This document shows, one piece after another, positions 17,353-26,411 of a stretch of 64,000 nucleotides of DNA. Position 1 is the first letter of the stretch, and each line of letters begins with the position of its first letter. Below the pieces are notes generated by a model. The model was given only the letters and a program-made list of their open reading frames with translations. It was not told the DNA's origin and made no database searches. The stretch is from the NCBI GenBank assembly GCA_965197825.1, contig CBDANW010000003.1:2604001-2668000 (forward strand), read 5' to 3'. Source of the DNA: CBDANW01 sp965197825. Lineage in GTDB: Bacteria; Acidobacteriota; Vicinamibacteria; Marinacidobacterales; DATDRI01. Made by a program: the position numbers and the translations under genes.

Positions 17353-19509
17353 TTAGGCGTAAAAACCTTTTCCTGATCGCGCTTTGCGGACCAGCGCTTC
17401 CGGGGGTTGGAAGCGAGCCCCCAATCCGCCTTCTTGGATCTGCAGCTTTTCCACTACACTCTCGAGCCTGAGAGAGTCCGCATAACGTAACAGTCCTCCG
17501 CGAAACGGAGGGAAGCCCGCTCCCATCACCATGGCCAAATCCAGCCATTCGGGGCCTCTTACGACCTCTTCGTCGAGGCAGCGTGCCGCCTCGGCGATCA
17601 TCGCGTAGACGCATCGTTCCACGGCTTCTTGCCGATCGACCGATCCTCGGCGAGCGATTCCGAGCAAGCTGAGGGCCTCCGGATCGGGCGTCGCCTTCTT
17701 GCCTCGGTAACGGTAAAAACCGCTCCCCGACTTCTTTCCGAGCCTTCCCGCGGCGACCAGCTTGCCGGTGACGCCCGCCGGGGCGGCGCGATCTCCGTAG
17801 GCGGCGGCGAGCACCTTCCCCGCCTTTTCCGCGATGTCGATGCCGACTTCGTCCAGCAAACGCAGGGGCCCCATCGGCATACCGAACTCCAACAGCGCGC
17901 GGTCGATCCCTTCCACGTCGCCAGTCTCTTTCAATAAGTGGCTGGCTTCGTTCAAATAAGGACCCAGGACGCGATTCACCAGGAATCCGGGACAGTCCGC
18001 CACGACGACCGGCGTCTTTCCCAACCGCTTGGCCAGAGCGACGAACGCGGCCACGGTCTCCCGGCTCGTTGCCTCGCCCCGGATCACCTCGATGAGAGGC
18101 ATGCGATCGACAGGATTGAAGAAGTGGAACCCGGCCATGCGCTCGGGTAGTCCGAGCGCGCCTTGCAGCTCGGTGATGGGGAGCGTCGAGGTGTTGCTCC
18201 CAATGAGACACGAGTCCGAAAACTCGGGCTCCATCTCTTGCAACACCTTCTTCTTAATCGCCAGGTCTTCGACGATAGCCTCCAACACGATGTCGACTCG
18301 ACCGAAACCGCTCCAGTCCAGAGTGGGGCTCACCAGGGCCATCTTCTTATCGAGCTCCCAAGCCGTGAGACGGCCTCGTTTCATGCGTCGCTCATAGATA
18401 CGATGCGCAGCGGCCAATCCGGCGCCCAACGCCTCGGGCCGCACGTCCTTGAGGCGGACCGGAATGTCGCGTGAAGAAAGCGCCCAGGCCATCGCGCCTC
18501 CCATGGTTCCAGCCCCCAGCAGACCAGCACCTCGAACCTCCGGAAGCGAACCGAGTTCTCCCTCGACTCCCGGGTCCTTCTTCGCCTTTTCCGAAAGGAA
18601 GAACAGCTGAACCAGGCTCTTCGAGATCGGGCCCACGATCAGTTCCCCGAGCGCATCCGCTTCGAGAGCAAGAGCCTTCTCGATGGTCATTCCCCAACCG
18701 CGGCGAATTACTTCGAGTGCTTTGAGCGGTGCCGGGTAGTGTCCGTGCGTCCTTCCCATCACCTTCTTGCGTGCCTGATGGAAGACGAGCGCTCGGCCCA
18801 CCGCATTTCCTTCGAGAAGCCAGCCGCCCACTCCCTTGGCCGTGTGCCGCAGCTTCTTCCTAAAGCGCCCCTGACGGCGAAGCCGGCGCACAAGCTCGAC
18901 GGCGTGCTTTTCCAGCTCGGCGTGGGGCACGGCTCGATCCACCAGACCGATGCGTGCCGCCTTCCGTGCATCGACGGTTCGTCCGGTGAGAATCATCTCT
19001 AGCGCCTGCCGCAACCCGACGAGACGCGGAAGGCGTGTGGTGCCTCCCCAGCCGGGAATGATCCCAAAGTTGACCTCGGGCAGCCCCATCCCGAACCGTA
19101 GGTGATCGGTGCCGAGTCGCCCATGACAAGCGAGAGCCAACTCGGTGCCTCCTCCCAGGCACACCCCATCGATGGCCGCCACTACTGGAACCGAAAGCTT
19201 CTGGATTCGCCCGAACACGTCGTGGCCGAGGCGGGCGGCGCGGATGGCGTCTTCCCGCTTTTCGAACCCGCCAATCTCCTGGAGGTCGGCGCCGGCGATG
19301 AACATGCCCTCCTTGCCGGAGCGAATGACCACTCCCTCGAGGTCCGTCCGTCGCTGAAGCTCTTCCAGTGCCTGGCCCAGTCCGGTCATCACGCTAGCCG
19401 AAAGCTTGTTCACCTTCTCCCCCGGCAGGTCGAAGGTCAACCAGCCGATCCCCTCCTCGACAGTGAGAGTGAGGGGCCCGCTTTTCGTGGACGGCGTGAC
19501 GGAACTCAT
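17353..19509 (-). CDS. fadJ: Fatty acid oxidation complex alpha subunit (FadJ/FadB-like)
   Basis: A 718-residue bifunctional enzyme: enoyl-CoA hydratase (residues about 10-195) plus 3-hydroxyacyl-CoA dehydrogenase (about 305-700). Hydratase catalytic Glu residues are in GVCLGGGTELALACHGR and GLPEVNFGIIPGWGGTTRLP. The dehydrogenase begins with the NAD motif LLGAGTMGGAMAW, and GFHFFNPVDRMPLIEVIRG carries the catalytic His. The protein converts enoyl-CoA to 3-ketoacyl-CoA in beta-oxidation. Length fits FadJ/FadB (710-730). No thiolase or acyl-CoA dehydrogenase gene is adjacent, so its partner must be encoded elsewhere. The symbol is by family; FadB and FadJ cannot be separated here. Confidence 0.9.
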   Translation of the reverse strand: MSSVTPSTKSGPLTLTVEEGIGWLTFDLPGEKVNKLSASVMTGLGQALEELQRRTDLEGVVIRSGKEGMFIAGADLQEIGGFEKREDAIRAARLGHDVFGRIQKLSVPVVAAIDGVCLGGGTELALACHGRLGTDHLRFGMGLPEVNFGIIPGWGGTTRLPRLVGLRQALEMILTGRTVDARKAARIGLVDRAVPHAELEKHAVELVRRLRRQGRFRKKLRHTAKGVGGWLLEGNAVGRALVFHQARKKVMGRTHGHYPAPLKALEVIRRGWGMTIEKALALEADALGELIVGPISKSLVQLFFLSEKAKKDPGVEGELGSLPEVRGAGLLGAGTMGGAMAWALSSRDIPVRLKDVRPEALGAGLAAAHRIYERRMKRGRLTAWELDKKMALVSPTLDWSGFGRVDIVLEAIVEDLAIKKKVLQEMEPEFSDSCLIGSNTSTLPITELQGALGLPERMAGFHFFNPVDRMPLIEVIRGEATSRETVAAFVALAKRLGKTPVVVADCPGFLVNRVLGPYLNEASHLLKETGDVEGIDRALLEFGMPMGPLRLLDEVGIDIAEKAGKVLAAAYGDRAAPAGVTGKLVAAGRLGKKSGSGFYRYRGKKATPDPEALSLLGIARRGSVDRQEAVERCVYAMIAEAARCLDEEVVRGPEWLDLAMVMGAGFPPFRGGLLRYADSLRLESVVEKLQIQEGGLGARFQPPEALVRKARSGKGFYA

Positions 19510-19629
19510 TGGTCGCGGCGTTTCTCGAGTGTAATCTGAGGAGTATAGCAGGAACCTCGCCGCTAGCGCCGCACCGGCGGGATCCCTTGCTCCAACGCCG
19601 ATGCAAGGGGATAATGGGGTTTGCGACTC

Positions 19630-20490
19630 ATGAAGCGAAAACCGCCCACCCGCATGCCCAGCCCGCTTACCGGGGAGCCCATGGATGGCCTCTTCCCGGA
19701 TCTGAGCCGCGCGGTGCAGACGACCCGGTGGTCGTTATACGCCCACATCTTGGTCTTCCTCCTTCTCTGGTGGGCGCCCGGCATGCCCGGCCGCCCCGAT
19801 CTGCTGCCGGAGATTCGGCTGCCCAGCCTGGTTTTCATGGTCGAGCCGGGGCCGGGGGGCGGTGGTGGCGGGAATCTTTCTGAAGATCCTCCTTCGGTGC
19901 TCAAGATCGAAGGTGAGGATCTGGCCACGGTCGCGATCGACATCGAAGACGAAGATAGGTTGGTCTTCGAGGAAGAAGTAGAAGGAATCGAGGAAGAAGA
20001 CCCGCTAGAAGACGAGCTCGAAGACGAAACGGAGGTCAAGGCTCCGGTTGTGCCCCAGGCACCCGACGACGTCGACGCCGAAGGTGAGCTGGAAGCTCCG
20101 GAACAACTCGTCGCATCGGCTGGCCCGAGATCGGGCAACGGCCACGGAGAGGGCGTCGGACCCGGTCTGGGCGAAGGCGAGGGTGGCGGCTTCGGTGGCG
20201 GCGCCTACCGCATTGGAACGGGCATCGTGCCGCCGCAGCTCCGATGCCAGGTCCGACCCCAATACACGGATGAAGCCTTGGCGCGCAAGATCCAGGGCAC
20301 GGTGATTCTTGAAGTCGTGATCCTCAAGACGGGACAGGTGGGGCCAGTCAGAATCCTCCGCAGCCTGGACCGAGGTCTCGACCTCAAGGCCGTCGAGGCC
20401 GTCCGGCAGTGGCAGTTCAAGCCTGGAATGTTCAAGAGCCAAGCGGTGGACGTGATCGCCGAGATCACGGTGGACTTCACTCTTCTGTAG
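19630..20490 (+). CDS. TonB-family energy transducer
   Basis: A 286-residue TonB-type protein (TTG at 19621 is an alternative start). A single N-terminal membrane segment (SLYAHILVFLLLWWAPG, about 37-53) anchors it. An acidic Glu/Asp-rich linker (about 95-165) replaces the usual Pro/Lys-rich spacer and is followed by a Gly-rich stretch. The TonB C-terminal domain covers the last 85 residues (PQYTDEALARKIQGTVILEV, FKPGMFKSQAVDV). TonB couples the inner-membrane proton force to outer-membrane receptors such as the one at 61985. No exbB or exbD is adjacent. The acidic linker is unusual and could interact with a basic partner. Confidence 0.8.
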   Translation: MKRKPPTRMPSPLTGEPMDGLFPDLSRAVQTTRWSLYAHILVFLLLWWAPGMPGRPDLLPEIRLPSLVFMVEPGPGGGGGGNLSEDPPSVLKIEGEDLATVAIDIEDEDRLVFEEEVEGIEEEDPLEDELEDETEVKAPVVPQAPDDVDAEGELEAPEQLVASAGPRSGNGHGEGVGPGLGEGEGGGFGGGAYRIGTGIVPPQLRCQVRPQYTDEALARKIQGTVILEVVILKTGQVGPVRILRSLDRGLDLKAVEAVRQWQFKPGMFKSQAVDVIAEITVDFTLL

Positions 20491-20560
20491 GCTGTCCTGA
20501 CAAGAAAATAGGGAGCCGACCGAGTGGCCGGCCCCCTGAAACAAATCTCCCCGAGATCAG

Positions 20561-21652
20561 TTAGGGTCGAAGCGCAACCTTCGTCGCCCGCCAGTTCCAA
20601 ACTTCCCCGACGAGCAGATCGTTCTCGCTCTGGCAGTCGAGGGCGTTGACCATACCGAAGTCCCCCTCGATCTTACCTGCCTGGCCGAACTGGCCGACAA
20701 CCCGGCCATCTAGTGTGATCTTGTAGATCTCACCGTTGGCCATGCTTTCCGCATCGTTCGAGTTGGAGCTGTAGAGATACTGCGTCGGACCGCCCGAGAT
20801 GCAGATCGCCTGGGGCGTTCCGATCCCGGTGATCTCCGACTTGAAGGTGCCCTCGCTGTCGAAGACCTGGATGCGATTGTTCCCGGCATCGGCCACGTAG
20901 ATGTTATCCGAGGCGTCGCTGGCAATCCCGCGAATCTCGTTGAATTGGCCTGGTTCCGATCCGGTCTGACCCCACGTCTTGATGAAGTTCGCGTCGGGAT
21001 TGAACTTCGCGACGCGGTTGTTGTTACCGAATCCGTCGGCCACGTAGATGTTGCCGGCGGAATCCCAGGTGACGTCCGACGGCCGGTTGAACGAGTTGCC
21101 CGGCACTCCGGCTCCCGGAGGCAAACCGGCCAGCGCGCCGCCTCCACCTCCGGCGGGAATCTCGGGAGGCTCGGGGTCGATGGCACGTGCCGGGAGGCCG
21201 GGGCCAGGTCGCACGCGGATGGCTTCCGGTTTTCGGCCCATGACCAACAGAAACTGCCCATCCTGATTGAACTTCATCAGCATGTTGGATCCGGCATCGA
21301 CGATCCAGATGTTGTCATCGGCGTCGACCCGCACTTGCTGCGCGGAATTCATGGCGTAGGTTTCCTGGCCGATCTCCTTCAGGAACGTTCCGTTCTGATC
21401 GAACTCGAAGAGACGCGAGCCACCATGGTAGAAGGTCCGCTCCCCACCGATCTCGGCGTAAGGATTCCCTGTCCGGGCGTACACAAAGATGTGACCCCTC
21501 GAGTTCCTCGCCACACCGGCCACTTCGCCGTGAGCCGGAAGCGAGAGGAAGTGCGCATCCGCGTCGTAGCTGATTTCAGGCGCCGATTGGGCAAGAAGCG
21601 TGCTGCTGGCAGCGAAGATCGCCACCACAATGAACTGTAGTATGCGCTTCAT
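20561..21652 (-). CDS. Secreted NHL/six-bladed propeller protein
   Basis: A 363-residue protein with a signal peptide (ILQFIVVAIFAASSTLLAQ) and NHL-type repeats across the mature part (NIYVADGFGNNNRVAKFNPD, NIYVADAGNNRIQVFDSEG). It resembles the lyase domain of peptidyl-alpha-hydroxyglycine alpha-amidating enzymes in sequence, but activity in bacteria is unproven. A Pro/Gly-rich insertion lies at about residues 155-180 between blades. It starts ten bases after the stop of a paralogous gene at 21663 and is probably cotranscribed with it. Confidence 0.82.
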   Translation of the reverse strand: MKRILQFIVVAIFAASSTLLAQSAPEISYDADAHFLSLPAHGEVAGVARNSRGHIFVYARTGNPYAEIGGERTFYHGGSRLFEFDQNGTFLKEIGQETYAMNSAQQVRVDADDNIWIVDAGSNMLMKFNQDGQFLLVMGRKPEAIRVRPGPGLPARAIDPEPPEIPAGGGGGALAGLPPGAGVPGNSFNRPSDVTWDSAGNIYVADGFGNNNRVAKFNPDANFIKTWGQTGSEPGQFNEIRGIASDASDNIYVADAGNNRIQVFDSEGTFKSEITGIGTPQAICISGGPTQYLYSSNSNDAESMANGEIYKITLDGRVVGQFGQAGKIEGDFGMVNALDCQSENDLLVGEVWNWRATKVALRP

Positions 21653-21662
21653 AAATGCCTCC

Positions 21663-22712
21663 TTAGTTCCCGCTCGAGCTCATCTGATCCGGATGCAAAA
21701 GGATCTTCTGAACCCGCATGCCCTGAATCTCAGCCACGTAGACTGTGTTGGGATCGCGGCAATCCAGATGGTGGGTGCTGGCGAACTCCTTGAGCGCTTT
21801 GCCAGCCTTGCCGAACCGACCCAGCACCGTGCCATCCAGCTCCAGCTTGTAGATTTCGCCTCTCGTCGGCATCTGGCGCGAATCGATGGACGTCGAGATG
21901 GAGTTGGAGCTGTAGAGAATCTGGTGCTCACCCGCGGAGATGCAGAGTCCCCAGGGCGCACCGACGTTCTCGTAATCGGCCTTCCAATTCAGATCGGTGT
22001 CCAGTACGACGATCCGGCGGTTGCCTCGGTCACCGACAAAGACGGTGCCGTCGTGGGCGACCGCGACGGTGTGCGGCGTGCTGAACTGCAGCCGACCGTC
22101 ACCGCGCGTACCAACTGACTTGATGAATCGGCCGTTCTTGTCGTACTTCACGACGCGGGAGTCCCGGTAGCCGTCCGTGACATAGACGTTACCCGCCCGG
22201 TCGAACCCGATATCGGTCGGCCGATGGTAGGAGTACGGCCTGTTCGCTCCAGAGTACGGGGCGACCCCGGGCATCATGTCCAACTGATAGAGCGGATCCG
22301 GCCGTTTGCCCATCACCATCAGAAGCTTTCCTTCCGGGCTGTACTTCACGATGACGTTCGTACCCTCATCGACGATCCAGACGTTGTCGTCGTAATCGAC
22401 ACGCACGCCGTGGGCGAAGGAGTAGGCGTAGCTTTCCTTACCGAACTCTTTGACAAAGTTTCCGTCCGGGTCGAACTCGAACACGCGCGAGTCGCCGCTG
22501 CGCACGAACACGTAGATGTGACCCTTCGAGTTCGTGGCGACGGCTATGCCCTCGCCCATGTACAGCCCAGGCGGCATCTTGAAGAAATTGGCGACCGAGT
22601 CGTATGGGATTTCCGGTGTGGTATCCCTCGCTGTGGCAGGTTCAAACTGAGCGAGGGCAGGACCGGCACAGAGCAGAAGCCCCACGACGACACTTGTCGT
22701 TAATCGTCGCAT
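21663..22712 (-). CDS. Secreted NHL/six-bladed propeller protein
   Basis: A 349-residue paralogue of the next gene downstream. The signal peptide is MRRLTTSVVVGLLLCAGPALA, followed by propeller repeats (NVYVTDGYRDSRVVKYDKNG, TVFVGDRGNRRIVVLDTD). Both share the start FFKMPPGLYMGEGIAVATN-like pattern in which the first blade follows a short linker. The function is unknown. AGGAGG just upstream of the ATG is a strong ribosome site. The IS630-type element lies about 130 bp upstream and could affect its promoter. Confidence 0.82.
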   Translation of the reverse strand: MRRLTTSVVVGLLLCAGPALAQFEPATARDTTPEIPYDSVANFFKMPPGLYMGEGIAVATNSKGHIYVFVRSGDSRVFEFDPDGNFVKEFGKESYAYSFAHGVRVDYDDNVWIVDEGTNVIVKYSPEGKLLMVMGKRPDPLYQLDMMPGVAPYSGANRPYSYHRPTDIGFDRAGNVYVTDGYRDSRVVKYDKNGRFIKSVGTRGDGRLQFSTPHTVAVAHDGTVFVGDRGNRRIVVLDTDLNWKADYENVGAPWGLCISAGEHQILYSSNSISTSIDSRQMPTRGEIYKLELDGTVLGRFGKAGKALKEFASTHHLDCRDPNTVYVAEIQGMRVQKILLHPDQMSSSGN

Positions 22713-22844
22713 ATTGTCCTCCTTTGCTCCTTCGCACAGAATTTAGGAGGGAGCGCCAGGATTCTATTCTCTCGTTGACACGATGTAAAGAGAAAGGTGG
22801 GGACTTCGAAACCGTAGCTCGCGTTTACGGGTCGAGGAAGCAAC

Positions 22845-23956
22845 TAGTGGACTGTACATTTAAGTGTTTAGTTGTAATATCTCTCTCATGCGAGGGAGAG
22901 CCGTTGTGTTGACTCAAGCGGAACATAGGGAGCTTGGCAAACGAGTTTCGAGCCGTAGCGGTCGAGCGGATGACGCGCGGATCGCTCGGATGTTGCTCTT
23001 GCTGGCAGACGGTGCAAGCTATACGCAGGTGCAGCAGACGGTGGGCTGCACGGCGCCTTTTATCAGCAAGTGGAAACGCCGATTCTTGGAGGAGCGTCTG
23101 GCAGGTCTGTACGCGCGTCACGAGGGGCGTCCGATTCAAGTGCTCACGCCTCGGATGGAAGCACGGATTCTTTCGTGGACGCAGAAAAAACCGACCGACG
23201 GCTCGACTCACTGGAGCACGCGTCGACTTGCGAAGAAGCTGGGAATCCATCACATGATGGTGGCTCGCACTTGGAAAAAGCATGGTCTCCAACCACACCG
23301 AATTGAGCATTACAAGGCCTCCAACGATCCGGATTTCGAGACGAAGGCAGCGGATATCATCGGTCTATATATGAATCCACCTCAGCACGCTGCGGTGTTT
23401 TGTATTGATGAGAAAACGGCGATCCAAGCCCTGGATCGACGGGACCCGATCTTGCCGTTGTCTCCCGGGCGGGCCGAGCGACACGGTTTCGAGTACGTCC
23501 GGCATGGAACGCTTTCTCTCTACGCCGCCTTCGACACGAAGACGGGGGTGGTTTTGGGCAAGACTGTCCGCCGCCATACCAGCCAGGAGTTCGTCGCCTT
23601 CTTGGAGCAGCTGGTTGCGAGCCAAAAGCGAAAGCGCGAAATACATGTCATCCTCGACAATCTGTCGGCTCACAAGACCGCCAAGGTCGCACAGTTCCTC
23701 GAGGCCAACCCAAAAGTCCGACTCCACTTCACACCCACATATTCCTCCTGGCTGAACAAAATCGAACTCTGGTTCTCCAAGATCGAGCGTGCCCTGATCC
23801 ATCGAGGCGTGTTCACGTCAACCCACGACCTGACCCGCAAGATCATGCGCTACATTCGCAAGTACAACGAAGACCCCAAGCCCGTGAAGTGGACCTACAA
23901 CGATCCGTCACGACGCATTAAAACCACTAAACGTTCAGTTGTTACAGTCCACTAGC
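22845..23956 (+). mobile_element. IS630-family insertion sequence
   Basis: A complete element of about 1.1 kb. The ends are imperfect inverted repeats beginning TAGTGGACTGTA on both sides (left 22845 onward, right ending 23956), and each end lies in CTAG, the typical IS630 target that gives a TA duplication. The transposase fills the interior. The flanks (cgaggaagcaac and ccccagtcgcgg) show no gene that I can rejoin, so it probably landed in a spacer. Confidence 0.85.
22888..23955 (+). CDS. IS630-family transposase
   Basis: A 355-residue transposase (an upstream ATG at 22864 in the same frame is possible but lies inside the terminal repeat). It has an N-terminal helix-turn-helix (SYTQVQQTVGCTAPFISKWKR) and a DDE_3 catalytic domain with the acid residues in VFCIDEKTAIQ, VILDNLSAHK and WLNKIELWFSKIE. 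The frame is intact and the stop overlaps the right terminal repeat. It is probably functional. Confidence 0.92.
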   Translation: MRGRAVVLTQAEHRELGKRVSSRSGRADDARIARMLLLLADGASYTQVQQTVGCTAPFISKWKRRFLEERLAGLYARHEGRPIQVLTPRMEARILSWTQKKPTDGSTHWSTRRLAKKLGIHHMMVARTWKKHGLQPHRIEHYKASNDPDFETKAADIIGLYMNPPQHAAVFCIDEKTAIQALDRRDPILPLSPGRAERHGFEYVRHGTLSLYAAFDTKTGVVLGKTVRRHTSQEFVAFLEQLVASQKRKREIHVILDNLSAHKTAKVAQFLEANPKVRLHFTPTYSSWLNKIELWFSKIERALIHRGVFTSTHDLTRKIMRYIRKYNEDPKPVKWTYNDPSRRIKTTKRSVVTVH

Positions 23957-23994
23957 CCCAGTCGCGGAGCTCGAGCGGTTCGATGACGGCCTAT

Positions 23995-25548
23995 TCACCT
24001 CGAGACAATGTCGCCCACCCCCACCCATACATCGTCAAAGCCTTCGAACGCCTCCCGCACGACGGCTTCGAGCATCGCGACTTCGGTGTCGGTCAGTTTC
24101 TTGAATTCACCCGTTCGCCGCCTGCTGGGTAACTTCCCCTTGTTCCGCCGTGTAAACATCAGAAGATTTTCGGCCAGTCTGTCGGGCATTTCGACGGTGT
24201 CCATGATGCGCCCGAGTGCTTCATCGTGACGGCGGAGATAGTCGATTTCGCACGGCAAATCGTGCTCAACCGTCCGCATGACACAAGCATAGAGGAACTC
24301 CGCCTCCTCCGTGCCGTCAAAATACCGATACAGATCGGCGGTGTCGTTCAAGACTTCTACATTCCGTCCTGGCGCCGCCCGCCACTCGATGAAGTTCATC
24401 AACGGCCCTGAATGCTCTTGCAGCGTCTTTCGGTAGTCATCGATCCGGTCAAGCATCACAGACGACACCGGAAACACCATGCCCGGCGGCGCGAATTTCC
24501 GCTCGGCGAGAACATGATGAATCAGACAGCGATGCACCCGCCCGTTCCCGTCCTGAAAGGGGTGGATATAGACAAATCCGAAGGCCGTCCCCGCTGCTTG
24601 CACAACAGGGTCAACCCCGTCCTTGCTCATTCGATCGTTAGCTTCCAGCATCGCAGCCATCAAGTCCTGCAAGTCGGAGGGCCGTGCGCCAATGAACTCT
24701 GGCAGCGGGTCACCGTTGTGATCACGCTCGCCCAGAAACACGCCGTCGGGCCGCAGTCCCACGTGCACGAACCGCTGGTCCTCTATCAGCACGCCCTGAA
24801 GCCGAACGATCTCATCAAGAGTCAGCTTGTTTTTGCCGGCCTGCAGCACGGCCCGGCCCCAACGCTCTAGCCGGTTGCGTGGAGGCCTCTCCCCCTCTAT
24901 TTCAAAACTCGCCCGGCTGTCAGCCAGAAGCAGGAAACTTGCCGCACGGGCAAGGAGATGAGCGGCTGTGCGCCCCACTGTTTCGGCTGCCTTCGCTGCA
25001 AGTCCGCGCCCCACAAAATCGGTCAGCGTTTTCGTCCGGCGTATGATGGGACAGAATTTCCCGGTCCCCAGAAGGTTGTCGCGCACGCGATGCCGCCGCG
25101 AAAGACGCGACTTCCCGGTGAAGTACACCTTCGGGTCAAGGACATCCACGGCCGGCACTCCCGGATCGTCCGCCACATCCAGCGTGCGTCCCGTCAACTG
25201 TTCATACAGAAACCAGGCGCGCCGCGCCTGAATTCCGGTCGGCGTCCCATGAACAAACGCCTCGACATCCTTCGGATCGACCGCATCGAATATCCGCCTC
25301 AACAGAAGCAGGTCGAGATTCTCGTGGCGAAGAGCAAAGGTCAGCTGGTCCGCGAAAGTCTCTCCGGGCCAATACCTTCTGTCGAAAATGCGCCAAGTCT
25401 TCTCCTCACGGACGCTGCCACTTACGTGCTTTGCTGACACACACACCGGCCCGCGCACCGGTCCCTTTACTCCGAGGGCTTGCGTCACCGCCGCCCAGCC
25501 TGCCAGCCTGGTATCCTGAGGAATAATCTCGCCCTGGAAAACCTTCAA
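23995..25548 (-). CDS. Fic-domain protein (predicted AMP transferase)
   Basis: A 517-residue Fic protein. The active-site motif HPFQDGNGRVHR lies near residue 335 and is complete, with the catalytic His and the anion-binding Asn-Gly-Arg. The motif SFEIEGE near residue 215 matches the inhibitory helix (S/T)xxxE(G/N), so the enzyme should be self-inhibited. Fic enzymes usually transfer AMP from ATP to target proteins. The N-terminal 200 residues are not recognised, and the C-terminus holds a winged-helix-like region. TTG at 25548 is the only start near the frame limit, which a TGA bounds four codons upstream. An array of GTCGAAA repeats lies directly upstream and may be its operator. No toxin-antitoxin partner gene is adjacent. 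Confidence 0.85.
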   Translation of the reverse strand: MKVFQGEIIPQDTRLAGWAAVTQALGVKGPVRGPVCVSAKHVSGSVREEKTWRIFDRRYWPGETFADQLTFALRHENLDLLLLRRIFDAVDPKDVEAFVHGTPTGIQARRAWFLYEQLTGRTLDVADDPGVPAVDVLDPKVYFTGKSRLSRRHRVRDNLLGTGKFCPIIRRTKTLTDFVGRGLAAKAAETVGRTAAHLLARAASFLLLADSRASFEIEGERPPRNRLERWGRAVLQAGKNKLTLDEIVRLQGVLIEDQRFVHVGLRPDGVFLGERDHNGDPLPEFIGARPSDLQDLMAAMLEANDRMSKDGVDPVVQAAGTAFGFVYIHPFQDGNGRVHRCLIHHVLAERKFAPPGMVFPVSSVMLDRIDDYRKTLQEHSGPLMNFIEWRAAPGRNVEVLNDTADLYRYFDGTEEAEFLYACVMRTVEHDLPCEIDYLRRHDEALGRIMDTVEMPDRLAENLLMFTRRNKGKLPSRRRTGEFKKLTDTEVAMLEAVVREAFEGFDDVWVGVGDIVSR

Positions 25549-25569
25549 ACTCCCACTTCAATACGCATC

Positions 25570-25705
25570 GTCGAAATCTACCCATCGTGTGTCGAAAGAA
25601 GACTATTTTAGTGCCATATCGTCGAAAACACTCTACCACCAAGGATCGTCGAAAATCAACTATCTTCTGTCGAAAAACGCCATAATGTACATTGTATCGT
25701 CGAAA
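25570..25705. repeat. Ordered GTCGAAA repeat array upstream of the Fic gene
   Basis: GTCGAAA (TTTCGAC in the Fic direction) occurs at 25570, 25591, 25621, 25648, 25669 and 25699. The start-to-start distances are 21, 30, 27, 21 and 30 bp, so the pattern is two triplets with a 78-bp period; four of six units extend to ATCGTCGAAA. The nearest unit is 22 bp before the Fic start. The layout suggests cooperative binding sites of a regulator, perhaps the Fic protein's own C-terminal domain; that is inference. Confidence 0.7.
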
Positions 25706-25889
25706 AAAGTATCTCAGACTGCGAGCCCCGACTCCCGGCCTCCGCCAACCACGCCCCTCCCAACCTGGCTCTGGGCGGAAGGCATCGACGGAACGGTGCC
25801 GGAGTGTGTAGAAAAGTTACTCGTTCCGGAACGAAGTCCACCTCGGGGCATAGAACGCGGTGTTTTCGCGGAGACGCGAGTAGCTTCCG

Positions 25890-26405
25890 TTACTTGTTCT
25901 CGTCCAGGTACAACCCGGCGTAGGTTTTATCTGCCGGCTCATCGAGACCGAAGAAGACGAGCTGGATGATGCGCGCGTCTTTTTGCAGGTGAAGGCCGGC
26001 CGGATTCTCGACGACGAGAAGCGAACCGCTGCGGCCGGAGTAGCCGGAGTCCCAGAGAGCGGTCTTGACGCTGGCCCCGCTTCGCAGAAGACTGGAACGA
26101 GTGCGAGCAAGAGCGAAGGCGTCGGGAGGAATGTTCACGATCTCGTTGTAGACCACCCAGTAGGGGCCCGGTTTCAGTTTCCACCAGCCGGTGTCATCCG
26201 CAGTAAGCGGATCCGTCTCCGGCGTTCGGCGTTGCGTGTTGTCGAAGTCGATCGCCCCCGGCTCACTTCGAAAGACCGAGACCTCTCGGAGCGTGAAGTC
26301 CACGCCGTCCATTTGGATCTGGGTCTCGGGGTCGCGGAGGTGCTCGATGAGCGGAGGAGCGGCTTGAAGTCGGCGAACGAGTTCTTGGCCGTGAATAAGC
26401 TTCAC
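25890..26405 (-). CDS. dCTP deaminase/dUTPase-superfamily protein
   Basis: A 171-residue member of the dCTP deaminase/dUTPase fold, divergent from the classical Dcd encoded directly upstream. Fold-typical blocks are visible: IQMDGVDFTLREV, IPPDAFALARTRSSLLRSG and DSGYSGRSGSLLVVENPAG, the last resembling the dUTPase-type Gly-rich strand. The substrate may be dUTP or dCTP. It starts six bases after the dcd stop and closes the icd to dcd operon. Two enzymes of this superfamily in tandem are unusual. Confidence 0.75.
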   Translation of the reverse strand: MKLIHGQELVRRLQAAPPLIEHLRDPETQIQMDGVDFTLREVSVFRSEPGAIDFDNTQRRTPETDPLTADDTGWWKLKPGPYWVVYNEIVNIPPDAFALARTRSSLLRSGASVKTALWDSGYSGRSGSLLVVENPAGLHLQKDARIIQLVFFGLDEPADKTYAGLYLDENK

Positions 26406-26411
26406 AGGGAA

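Noticed and set aside
22740..22844. A gene interrupted by the IS630-type element
   Set aside because: Joining the two flanks does not give a recognisable continuous protein in any frame.
25589..25969. 126-codon plus-strand frame over the GTCGAAA array
   Set aside because: Its SSK/LSK repeats follow only from the repeat spacing being multiples of three; no start signal, domain or balanced composition is seen.
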